A stretch of 64,000 nucleotides of DNA. Origin: Bryobacteraceae bacterium (lineage in GTDB: Bacteria > Acidobacteriota > Terriglobia > Bryobacterales > Bryobacteraceae). The stretch is from contig JASHNT010000091.1 in NCBI GenBank assembly GCA_030041495.1, positions 186,001-250,000 of the forward strand, given 5' to 3'. Below, one piece after another: positions 34,226-41,608 of the stretch. The position numbers and the translations under genes are program-made. The notes beneath the pieces were generated by a model. That model saw only the letters and a list, made by a program, of their open reading frames with translations. It did no database searches and was not told the origin of the DNA. How positions within the stretch are numbered: position 1 is the stretch's first letter; each line of letters starts with the position of its first letter.

Positions 34226-36886
34226 ATGAGTCAATCTGCGACTTCCGCTTCTTACGACGCCAATTTTGTTCTGACTTTGGAGGAACTCGGCGCGCTCGCG
34301 GCCGAGGCCGGCAAGCCGGCCGAAACGCTGATGAACGTAGTCGAGCTTATTGCCGGGCGCTTTCAGACCGACGTATGCTCCGCCTATTTGCTCGAGCCGG
34401 ACCGCGCCAACCTGGTGCTTGCAGCTACGCGCGGCCTGCGGCGGGAATGCGTCGGTAAGCTGCGCATGGGACTGCACGAAGGCCTGGCGGGACTGGTGGC
34501 GGAGACGGTGCATCCCATCGCGGTAGAGCAGGCGCAGCAGCATCCGCGCTTCAAGTACTTCAGCAACGCCGGCGAGGAGGCTTATCAGTCCTTCCTGGGC
34601 GTGCCGCTGCTCGACCGCGGCGTGCTGCAAGGGGTGCTGGTGGTGCAGACCGTCGAAGCCCGCGCCTTTCGCGAGGACGAAATTCTGGCTCTCTGCGCGG
34701 CCGCGGCGCAGGTAGCGCCGGTGATCAACGAAGCGCGCACCGTGGCCCGATTCATCGCGCCCGCGCAGGAGCGCCTGTGGACCTTGGCTCGCAATCTGTG
34801 GTGGAGCTGGGACAACGATACCAACGGGCTGTTTCGGGACATCGACCCGTTGCGTTGGCGCAAGCTCAATCACAATCCGATCTCGCTGCTGAGCGAGTTC
34901 CCCCTCCCGGCTCTGGAACAGCGCTTGGGCGAGCTGGTGCTGCACGGCCGCATCAACTACGCCTATCGGCGCCTGCAAGAGTATCTGCAGGACGATCACA
35001 CCTGGGGCGCCAGGAACGCCGGTGTGCTGCGGCCGCGGCCGGTGGGTTATTTTTCGGCCGAGTTCGGCTTGCATGAGTCCTTGCCGGTATATTCCGGGGG
35101 ATTGGGCGTGCTAGCCGGCGACCACATTAAGAGCGCGTCCGACCTGGGCATTCCGCTGGTCGGCGTGGGCTTGTTTTACGCGCAAGGGTACTTCCGGCAG
35201 AGATTGGACGCGAACGGCTGGCAGCAGGAAGAGTATCAGACCACGGACGTGAATCAACTGCCACGCGAGCCGGCCATCGGCAGAAACGGCATTCCCGTGA
35301 CCGTGCAAGTGGAGACGCGTGGGGGCGTCATCCGCGCCAGGGTGTGGCGCATCAAGGTCGGCCGCTGCGACCTGTTGTTGCTGGATTCCGACATCGAAGG
35401 CAACGCGCCGGAAGACCGCGAGTTGACTTCGCGGCTGTACGGCGGCGACGCGCGCGTGCGCATCCGCCAGGAGATGATGCTGGGCGTGGGCGGATTCCGA
35501 GCGTTGAAAGCCGTCGGTATCACGCCGGGCGTACTGCATTTGAACGAAGGTCATTCTGTGTTCGGTGTGCTGGAGGCGATCCGCAATCGCATGGAAGAGG
35601 AAGGAGTGGCCTTCGGCCAGGCGGCTCCGCGCGTGGCGCGCGAAGTCGTGTTCACCACTCACACTCCCGTGCCCGCAGGCCACGACCGCTTCCATGGCGG
35701 CCTGGTCGAGGAGCATCTGGGTCCGCTGCGCGAAGCCTTGGGATTGTCGCATGAGGAGCTGATGGCCCTGGGCCGCGAAAATCCTCACAATCCGCACGAG
35801 AATTTCTGCATGACCGTGCTGGGATTGAAGCTTTCGCGCCGGGCCAACGCGGTTTCGGCGCTGCATGGCGAAGTTTCGCGCTCCATGTGGACCAACCTGT
35901 ATCCCGGCAAGCCGGAAGAAGAGGTTCCCATTGGCCACATTACCAACGGCGTTCACGTGCCCACCTGGCTCGCGCCTCCGATGTCCGTGCTGTACGACCG
36001 CCATCTCGGCACCGATTGGCGCAAGCGCGGCTCGCAGACCCGGATGTGGGACGGCATTGAAAACGTCGACGACGGCGAGTTGTGGGAAACGCACCTGGCG
36101 CTGAAATCGCGCCTGCTGGAGTTTGTGCGGCGCAGGGCGGCGGGACAGGCCGCGCGCCGCGGGGAGCCGGCGGAGGTACTGCAAAGGCTCGGCCGCGCTT
36201 TGAGCCCGGATGCGCTGACCATCGGTTTCGCGCGCCGCTTCGCCACCTACAAGCGCGCCAACCTGATCCTCACCGATATCGAAATGCTGGCCTCCATGGT
36301 CAATGACCCCAAGCGGCCGGTGCAATTCGTCTTCGCCGGCAAGGCTCATCCCCACGATGAGCCCGGCAAGCGCGTGCTGCAGCAAATTGCCGAGCTGATG
36401 CGCAATCCTCGCTTTGCCGACAAATTCGTATTCGTCGAGGACTACGACATCAACGTCGGCAGGCACTTCGTGCAAGGCGTCGACGTGTGGCTGAATAATC
36501 CGCGGCGCCCGTTAGAGGCGTCCGGGACCAGCGGCCAGAAGGTGGTGCTCAACGGCGGATTGAATTTATCGATCTGCGACGGATGGTGGGCCGAGGCTTA
36601 CGACGGGTTGAACGGGTTTACTATCGGCAGCGGGCGCACCCACACCAACATGCAAGTGCACGACGCGCGCGACAGCCACGATCTGTATCGCGTGCTGCGC
36701 GAGGAAGTGATTCCGCTGTACTACCAGCGCGATCAAGACGGCCTGCCGCGCGGCTGGATCAAGCGCATGAAGCGCACCATCCGCACCTTGGGCTGGCGCT
36801 TCAGCGCGGACCGCATGGTGATGGATTACGCGCTTAAGTGCTACGTTCCGGCTGCCGGCGGAACATCGAGCGGGACGATCCCGTAG
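34226..36886 (+). CDS. glgP: GAF domain fused to alpha-glucan phosphorylase
   Basis: An 886-residue protein. Residues about 10-175 are a GAF-like sensor domain (A-G-K-P-A-E-T-L-M-N-V-V-E-L ... F-L-G-V-P-L-L-D-R-G-V-L-Q-G-V-L). The rest is a glucan phosphorylase of the short bacterial class, with N-L-W-W-S-W-D-N-D at the DUF3417-like start and the PLP region A-S-G-T-S-G-Q-K ending in the cofactor Lys772, then N-G-G-L-N-L-S-I-C-D-G-W-W-A-E. It cleaves alpha-1,4-glucans with phosphate to glucose 1-phosphate. Plain GlgP proteins have no GAF; the added domain suggests allosteric control by a small molecule. A strong GGGG ribosome site precedes ATG 34226. Confidence 0.93.
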   Translation: MSQSATSASYDANFVLTLEELGALAAEAGKPAETLMNVVELIAGRFQTDVCSAYLLEPDRANLVLAATRGLRRECVGKLRMGLHEGLAGLVAETVHPIAVEQAQQHPRFKYFSNAGEEAYQSFLGVPLLDRGVLQGVLVVQTVEARAFREDEILALCAAAAQVAPVINEARTVARFIAPAQERLWTLARNLWWSWDNDTNGLFRDIDPLRWRKLNHNPISLLSEFPLPALEQRLGELVLHGRINYAYRRLQEYLQDDHTWGARNAGVLRPRPVGYFSAEFGLHESLPVYSGGLGVLAGDHIKSASDLGIPLVGVGLFYAQGYFRQRLDANGWQQEEYQTTDVNQLPREPAIGRNGIPVTVQVETRGGVIRARVWRIKVGRCDLLLLDSDIEGNAPEDRELTSRLYGGDARVRIRQEMMLGVGGFRALKAVGITPGVLHLNEGHSVFGVLEAIRNRMEEEGVAFGQAAPRVAREVVFTTHTPVPAGHDRFHGGLVEEHLGPLREALGLSHEELMALGRENPHNPHENFCMTVLGLKLSRRANAVSALHGEVSRSMWTNLYPGKPEEEVPIGHITNGVHVPTWLAPPMSVLYDRHLGTDWRKRGSQTRMWDGIENVDDGELWETHLALKSRLLEFVRRRAAGQAARRGEPAEVLQRLGRALSPDALTIGFARRFATYKRANLILTDIEMLASMVNDPKRPVQFVFAGKAHPHDEPGKRVLQQIAELMRNPRFADKFVFVEDYDINVGRHFVQGVDVWLNNPRRPLEASGTSGQKVVLNGGLNLSICDGWWAEAYDGLNGFTIGSGRTHTNMQVHDARDSHDLYRVLREEVIPLYYQRDQDGLPRGWIKRMKRTIRTLGWRFSADRMVMDYALKCYVPAAGGTSSGTIP

Positions 36887-36907
36887 CGAGACCTTATCCG
36901 GCGGGTT

Positions 36908-38443
36908 TCAGTTGCTGACGGTCATCACAGGATTCGGATCCTGCGAGCCGAGCAGCGTATTCGACGCGGTGCCGCTGATGGTGATCACCACCGCGTATGT
37001 CCCTTTGGCGAGTTGCGGAACATTGAAGTTCGCCTGATACAAACCGACCGATCCCGGCGTCAAGCCGATGTAGATCACGTTGGCAGCCACGCCGCCGACG
37101 GTGACAGAAGCGTTCGGGTCCGTAACGGGAGATAGCCCCGCGGGCGAGGCCGCGCCCGTGGTCAATTTGCCGCTCGGATTTACTGGACCTCCACCGGTAA
37201 AGTAGGCCACCACTTCGTCATTGACCGCGGCCGGATTGTTGCTCGCATTGAGCGTGCTGTCTTTGTTCACGACGACTGCCCGGTTGGTTCCTGACTGGAA
37301 GCTGATGCCCGGCGTTCCGTTGGCCGGAACGTAGACCGCCGCAGCGTTGCTGGTAGCGCTACCGCTCTTGACCGTCACGCTGGCGACACTGCCGCCCTGA
37401 GTCTCCCACGGCATTTGCGCGTTGATCTGCATGGTATCCGCGTAGAACAGCGGAACCGGATTTCCGTTCACCAGCACGGACGCGCCTTGCAACGTTTGCG
37501 GCAGCGGGACGGACTGCGCCGATCCCGGCTTGGTTGCCAGATTAAGTCCGAAGAGAGTGAACACGCTCCCCGGGGGCGTAGCGCCATACGCATAGTTGGC
37601 GACGTTGGCGATGGACTGGCTGGGATTGTCGAAGGCGTTGTGCGCCGTCCCCGAACCGATGAACGTAGAGCTGCTTTCGAGCACCCTGAGGTTCTGGCCG
37701 TAGTCCCCGTTGATGACGAAATTGAGGGTTCTGACGGTTCCACTGACCGAATCCTTCATGGTTACCGTCCCAGTGCAGTTGGAACTGACCGTGTAAGCCC
37801 CGGTGGCGCTTCCGGAAGCGGCGGCGGTGTGCGAGGAGCTCACGGTGTAACTTGCAGACAAAAGGTTTCCCTGTCCATCGAACGATAACGTGCCCGCCTC
37901 ATTGCTGGCATCCGCCTGCGCGCCTGCGGCGATGGTGTTTCCGGTGACTTCGTAGGTGTAAGGTCCGGAGACCGATGCGGTCGCGCATCCCGGTGGCACC
38001 ACGCTGCTTCCGCTCCCGCCCCACACATAGACCGGGGCCGTTCCGGTAGTGGTGTCCGTGCCGCTGATGTCGAACTGCTGGCCGCTGCTCCAGGTGATCA
38101 GTGAAAAGCTGGCGTGGTCGCCCGTGTTGAGAGTGATCGTGCCGGCGCAGTTAGAGGTCATGGTGTAGGTCCCTGAGTAAGTGAAGGACTGGCCGGTTGC
38201 GCTGATGCTGTCGTCCGTCCCGCTGAACGTCACCTTGCTGACGCCATCGTAGGTTGCGGTGCCGATTCCTTCGAATAGCGCGTTCAAGTTCCCGCTCGCG
38301 GCAATAGCCCGGCCGGTGAGCGTAAGCGAATACGTTCCACTCAAGGTAGCCGCGCTGCACGGAGCCGTGGCAGTTTGCGCCAGTACCGGCGCGGCCAGCA
38401 TAGCGAACAGAGAAAGCAGGGATGCCACGGGAAGGCGCTTCAT
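36908..38443 (-). CDS. Secreted repeat protein with Solibacter-type C-terminal domain
   Basis: A 511-residue protein; ATG 38443 overlaps the stop of the paralogous upstream gene by one base (TAATG). Signal peptide (L-L-S-L-F-A-M-L-A-A-P-V-L-A-Q). Two copies of a beta-rich repeat (about 28-130 and 140-240) have C-S-A-A-T-L-S-G-T-Y-S-L, F-D-G-Q-G-N-L and S-N-C-T-G-T-V. From about 280 a TIGR03437-like C-terminal domain follows (F-T-L-F-G-L-N-L-A, V-L-V-N-G-N-P-V-P-L-F-Y-A, I-N-A-Q-M-P-W-E). Likely a cell-surface or exported structural protein; no catalytic motif. Confidence 0.85.
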   Translation of the reverse strand: MKRLPVASLLSLFAMLAAPVLAQTATAPCSAATLSGTYSLTLTGRAIAASGNLNALFEGIGTATYDGVSKVTFSGTDDSISATGQSFTYSGTYTMTSNCAGTITLNTGDHASFSLITWSSGQQFDISGTDTTTGTAPVYVWGGSGSSVVPPGCATASVSGPYTYEVTGNTIAAGAQADASNEAGTLSFDGQGNLLSASYTVSSSHTAAASGSATGAYTVSSNCTGTVTMKDSVSGTVRTLNFVINGDYGQNLRVLESSSTFIGSGTAHNAFDNPSQSIANVANYAYGATPPGSVFTLFGLNLATKPGSAQSVPLPQTLQGASVLVNGNPVPLFYADTMQINAQMPWETQGGSVASVTVKSGSATSNAAAVYVPANGTPGISFQSGTNRAVVVNKDSTLNASNNPAAVNDEVVAYFTGGGPVNPSGKLTTGAASPAGLSPVTDPNASVTVGGVAANVIYIGLTPGSVGLYQANFNVPQLAKGTYAVVITISGTASNTLLGSQDPNPVMTVSN

Positions 38444-39366
38444 TAGAAGCCTCCTTTCCGTGCGTCGAGCGAACTTGTTTGTTCCGCGCCCGTGGCTTCC
38501 AGGGGGCCGATCCACATTGCAGAGCCGATGAATGCATTCCCGATAGGGGTTGACGCAACGCTGACAAACATGTTCTGGCTTAGCGTGCTATTCCCGCCGT
38601 AAACGCTAAAGTTAAGTTGCTCGTTCCCAATGAGGACACTGGTTATTGTGCCTGTGCCCTGGCAGTTGGCTCCCATCGAATAGGTCCCGGTAAGCGTGCC
38701 GCTTATGGATCCGGTCACTCCGCCCAACAGGCTGTTTGCGGAAAAGGCGCCGTTGAATGTTACGTTCCCCTGGCCATCGAACACCGCTATGCCGGTTGCA
38801 CCGGCAGCGCCGCCGGCGGTTGCCGCGCCCATCCCGAGATAGCCGCTCCCCACGGTTACAGGGTATTGCCCCGCCAGGGTGCTGGTGGAGCAGCCGACAG
38901 CTTGTGTGTTAGCGCTGCCCGCGTAAGCGTAGCTGGAGTCGCTTCCAGTGAGAGTAAAGGAGGCGCCATTGTTGTATAGCAACAGATTGAGCGTGGCAGT
39001 GCCGCCGGAGGTGATCGTTACCGTCGCCGCGCAGTTCGATTGCACCGTGTACGTTCCGCTCCAGGTCATGGCAGTCCCAGCAGCCTGATTGGTATCGGCG
39101 ACGAGTGTGAAGGTCGCCTTGCTCAATCCATCGAACGCTGCGGATCCCACGGCCTGAAACACCATCGTGATGTTTTCGCTGGTGGACGCGCCGCCGCTGC
39201 CTGAACCGGTGACTGCAGAGACTCCGCGGCCCGTGATCGAGACCGCATAGTTTCCGGTAACCGTTGAAGTGCTGCACGTCCCTCCACCGATGCTCGGTTG
39301 CGCCAACAAGGGCGCCGCCAGGACACAAGCCGAGAGAGTCAAAAGGGCAGAGTGGGACTGCTTCAT
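38443..39366 (-). CDS. Secreted repeat protein, paralogue of the downstream protein
   Basis: A 307-residue protein from ATG 39366; TTG 39369 is the alternative. Signal peptide (A-L-L-T-L-S-A-C-V-L-A-A-P-L-L-A-Q). Two copies of the same repeat as the next protein: T-C-S-T-S-T-V-T-G-N-Y-A-V-S-I-T-G-R-G, F-D-G-L-S-K-A-T-F, W-S-G-T-Y-T-V-Q-S-N-C, then C-S-T-S-T-L-A-G-Q-Y, F-D-G-Q-G-N-V and G-A-N-C-Q-G-T-G. It lacks the TIGR03437-like tail. TAATG-overlapped with the following gene, so they are made together from the promoter at 39389. Confidence 0.85.
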   Translation of the reverse strand: MKQSHSALLTLSACVLAAPLLAQPSIGGGTCSTSTVTGNYAVSITGRGVSAVTGSGSGGASTSENITMVFQAVGSAAFDGLSKATFTLVADTNQAAGTAMTWSGTYTVQSNCAATVTITSGGTATLNLLLYNNGASFTLTGSDSSYAYAGSANTQAVGCSTSTLAGQYPVTVGSGYLGMGAATAGGAAGATGIAVFDGQGNVTFNGAFSANSLLGGVTGSISGTLTGTYSMGANCQGTGTITSVLIGNEQLNFSVYGGNSTLSQNMFVSVASTPIGNAFIGSAMWIGPLEATGAEQTSSLDARKGGF

Positions 39367-39388
39367 CAAGATGGTTCCTCCGAATTGA

Positions 39389-39394
39389 ATTATA
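39389..39394 (-). promoter_or_regulatory. Consensus -10 (TATAAT) upstream of the repeat-protein pair
   Basis: TATAAT on the minus strand at 39389-39394, with no convincing -35. Transcription would start about 16 bases before the ATG, and CGGAGG lies between. Confidence 0.4.
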
Positions 39395-39433
39395 CGCTTG
39401 ACGATGGCTCCGCCGGCGACGGTATTAGCCGGA

Positions 39434-39493
39434 TCAAAACTTCAGCTTCAACGCGAGCTGGAGCTCCCGCGGATCTCCGGGGCTGGAGATCCT
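39434..39493 (-). pseudogene. Possible 3' remnant of a TonB-dependent receptor gene
   Basis: On the minus strand a stop at 39434 is preceded by an open stretch reading RISSPGDPRELQLALKLKF. This strongly resembles the last strand of acidobacterial Oar-like TonB-dependent receptors, which commonly end in -P-R-x-x-Q-x-A-L-K-x-x-F. A stop codon lies immediately upstream in the same frame and no receptor gene is present nearby. The match covers only 19 residues, so it could be chance. Confidence 0.4.
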
Positions 39494-39631
39494 TCACGAC
39501 CCAGCTCAACTCGGCGGTGTATATTTCCTCCCAAGCGGGGGCGGCCAAGAGAGCCGAGGCAGCCAAGACAGCGGAGGCGGCAAATAGCCCCGCTTAGGAC
39601 GGTTCTCAAAGCGGGATCTCGGGTACACTCC

Positions 39632-40051
39632 TTAGGCGCAGAATTCGTCGAACGCGTCGGTCAGAAGGCGCGCGATTTGCGCCGGGTCACGCCGTTCGAT
39701 GTCGGAGCGATGGATCATGTACACAAGCTTACCCTCGCGGAACAGAGCCATCGAGGGAGAGGACGGAGGATAGTCCGAGAGAATCCCCCGCAGGTGCGCG
39801 ACCGCGGCGTCGTCGCCGCCCGCAAACACGGTAGCGACCTTGGCGGGTTTGGTTTGGTGCTGGAGCGCCATGCCCACCGCGGGTCTGGCTCTTCCCGCCG
39901 CGCAGCCGCAGACGGAGTTCACCACCATCAGCACGGTACCGTTGTCGGGCGCGAGCATTTTGTCCACCTCCGCCGGAGTCCGCGCTTCCTCCACTCCGTA
40001 TTGCGTGAGATCCGCGCGCATGGGCGCGATGAATTGTTCTGGATAGGCCAC
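39632..40051 (-). CDS. Bacilliredoxin (BrxA/BrxB, YphP/YqiW) family protein
   Basis: About 139 residues from GTG 40051, giving V-A-Y-P-E-Q-F-I-A-P-M-R at the start as in the family; the longer TTG reading adds nothing recognisable. The C-G-C motif sits at V-N-S-V-C-G-C-A-A-G, the active-site of these redox proteins, which reverse bacillithiol-type mixed disulfides in Firmicutes. In Acidobacteriota the low-molecular-weight thiol partner is uncertain. The gene looks leaderless (-10 at 40059). Confidence 0.9.
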   Translation of the reverse strand: MAYPEQFIAPMRADLTQYGVEEARTPAEVDKMLAPDNGTVLMVVNSVCGCAAGRARPAVGMALQHQTKPAKVATVFAGGDDAAVAHLRGILSDYPPSSPSMALFREGKLVYMIHRSDIERRDPAQIARLLTDAFDEFCA

Positions 40052-40058
40052 GCTTTTG

Positions 40059-40067
40059 ATTTTAGCA
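40059..40067 (-). promoter_or_regulatory. Extended -10 for bacilliredoxin gene, leaderless
   Basis: On the minus strand TGC-TAAAAT with 7 bases to the GTG start; no -35 or ribosome site is visible. Confidence 0.35.
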
Positions 40068-40348
40068 GCGGCGCGGAACGGCGTAGAACCCAATGAATCC
40101 GGGTAGCGGCTGGTCCTTCAGAATTTCAACTCGAACGAGCTGGCCCAGTCGAAGCAGTGCGAACGGGCCGGTGAGAGCCGTTCAACCTTGCGCCGATTTC
40201 AGAGCTTCGGCAAGGTCACGCTTTGGTTGGGCCATCGGAATCTCCCGCGAGTAGCAGAGCGAGCTGCGCCAGCTCCTCCATGGTTCGTGCGAGGTGAATC
40301 TGAAGATCGCCGAGCATGAATTAACATGAATGAGGGTTGACTCTCTCC

Positions 40349-41608
40349 ATGCATCGCAGCAGGAGCCGCGCGGATGACGACGTGCGCATGCGCGGCTTCG
40401 CCAAGCGCCACACTGTGGCTCAAGCGCTCGCGTGGCTGGATATGCAGGTGCACACGCTAGCGGCGGAAGCGGCGCCGCTGCGAAACGCGGCCGGGCGCGT
40501 TCTGGCGGCTTCCGCCGCTAGTGAAGTCGACGTACCGGGATTCGATCGCGCAACCATGGACGGCTACGCGGTCGCCGCGGCGAGCACGGAAGGCGCGACC
40601 CCTTATACGCCGCTGCCACTGACGGTGGTCGGCGAGTCGATGCCGGGCCGGGAGTTCCAAGGCGCGGTTTCCTTGGGCGAAGCCGTGCGCATCATGACCG
40701 GAGCGCCGATGCCCGAAGGCGCCGACGCCGTTCTGCCCGCCGAGTTCGCCGGAATCGAGAGCGATCCGCGGCGCATCACGGCACTGGCCGCGGTTTCCCC
40801 GGAGAAAAATCTGGGCAAGCGTGGGGAAGACATCGCGCGCGGGACAGTTCTGCTGGATGCCGGGCGCGTGCTCCGCCCGCAGGATCTGGGCGTGTTGAGT
40901 TCCATTGGCGTGAGCAAAGTGGAAGTGGTGCGGCGGCCGCGGGTGCGGCTTGCCATAACCGGCAATGAATTGCTGCCGGCCGGCACGCCTCCGCATGGAG
41001 CGCGCATCGCCGACGCCAACGGGCCGATGCTTGAAGCGCTCATCGATCGTGACGGCGGCGTAGCCGATTTTCCCGGGCTTATCCCAGACGATCGCGAGGC
41101 GATCCTCGCGGCGCTTCAATCCGAAGCCGACGTGGTTGTGGTTTCGGGAGGGTCCAGCGTGGGCATTGAGGATCTGGCGCCGATGCTGGTGGCGCAACAC
41201 GGCGAGCTGGCCGTGCACGGTATCGCCATGCGGCCCAGCAGTCCCACGGGACTGGGACGGATGGGAGATTGCCTCGTCTTTCTTCTCCCCGGCAATCCGG
41301 TTTCAAGCCTGTGCGCGTACGATTTCTTCGCGGGCCGGGCGATTCGCGCGCTTGGCGGACGGGGCAAGCAGTGGCCGTACCGCTCCGTTCGCGGCCGCTT
41401 GAGCCGCAAGCTCAGCTCGCCGATCGGCCGCTTGGATTACGCGCGCGTGAAGATCGCCGACGGCAGTGTGGATCCGTTGGCCGTGGGCGGCGCGTCGGTG
41501 CTGTCTTCGACCACTCGCGCCGACGGCTTTATGATCGTCCCTGACGACAGCGAAGGTTTTCCCGCCGGGGCGGAAGTCGAAGTGTGGTTGTACGACGCAC
41601 ATGCTTGA
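40349..41608 (+). CDS. moeA: Molybdopterin molybdenumtransferase
   Basis: About 419 residues from ATG 40349 (TTG 40337 and ATG 40388 are alternatives). Family features: V-P-G-F-D-R-A-T-M-D-G-Y-A-V near residue 65, I-M-T-G-A-P-M-P-E-G-A-D-A-V, A-I-T-G-N-E-L, and V-V-V-S-G-G-S-S-V-G with the molybdopterin-binding loop. MoeA inserts molybdate into adenylylated molybdopterin. It is the first of three overlapping or adjoining plus-strand cofactor genes. The last 8 bases overlap the next gene. Confidence 0.95.
   Translation: MHRSRSRADDDVRMRGFAKRHTVAQALAWLDMQVHTLAAEAAPLRNAAGRVLAASAASEVDVPGFDRATMDGYAVAAASTEGATPYTPLPLTVVGESMPGREFQGAVSLGEAVRIMTGAPMPEGADAVLPAEFAGIESDPRRITALAAVSPEKNLGKRGEDIARGTVLLDAGRVLRPQDLGVLSSIGVSKVEVVRRPRVRLAITGNELLPAGTPPHGARIADANGPMLEALIDRDGGVADFPGLIPDDREAILAALQSEADVVVVSGGSSVGIEDLAPMLVAQHGELAVHGIAMRPSSPTGLGRMGDCLVFLLPGNPVSSLCAYDFFAGRAIRALGGRGKQWPYRSVRGRLSRKLSSPIGRLDYARVKIADGSVDPLAVGGASVLSSTTRADGFMIVPDDSEGFPAGAEVEVWLYDAHA

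Noticed and set aside
35111..36475. 454-residue minus-strand open frame
   Set aside because: Antisense to the phosphorylase. His/Gln/Arg-rich with no domain.
40216..40317. 33-residue minus-strand micro-frame (M-L-G-D-L-Q-I-H-L)
   Set aside because: Too short and without a good ribosome site; the gap 40068-40348 otherwise holds nothing I can name.
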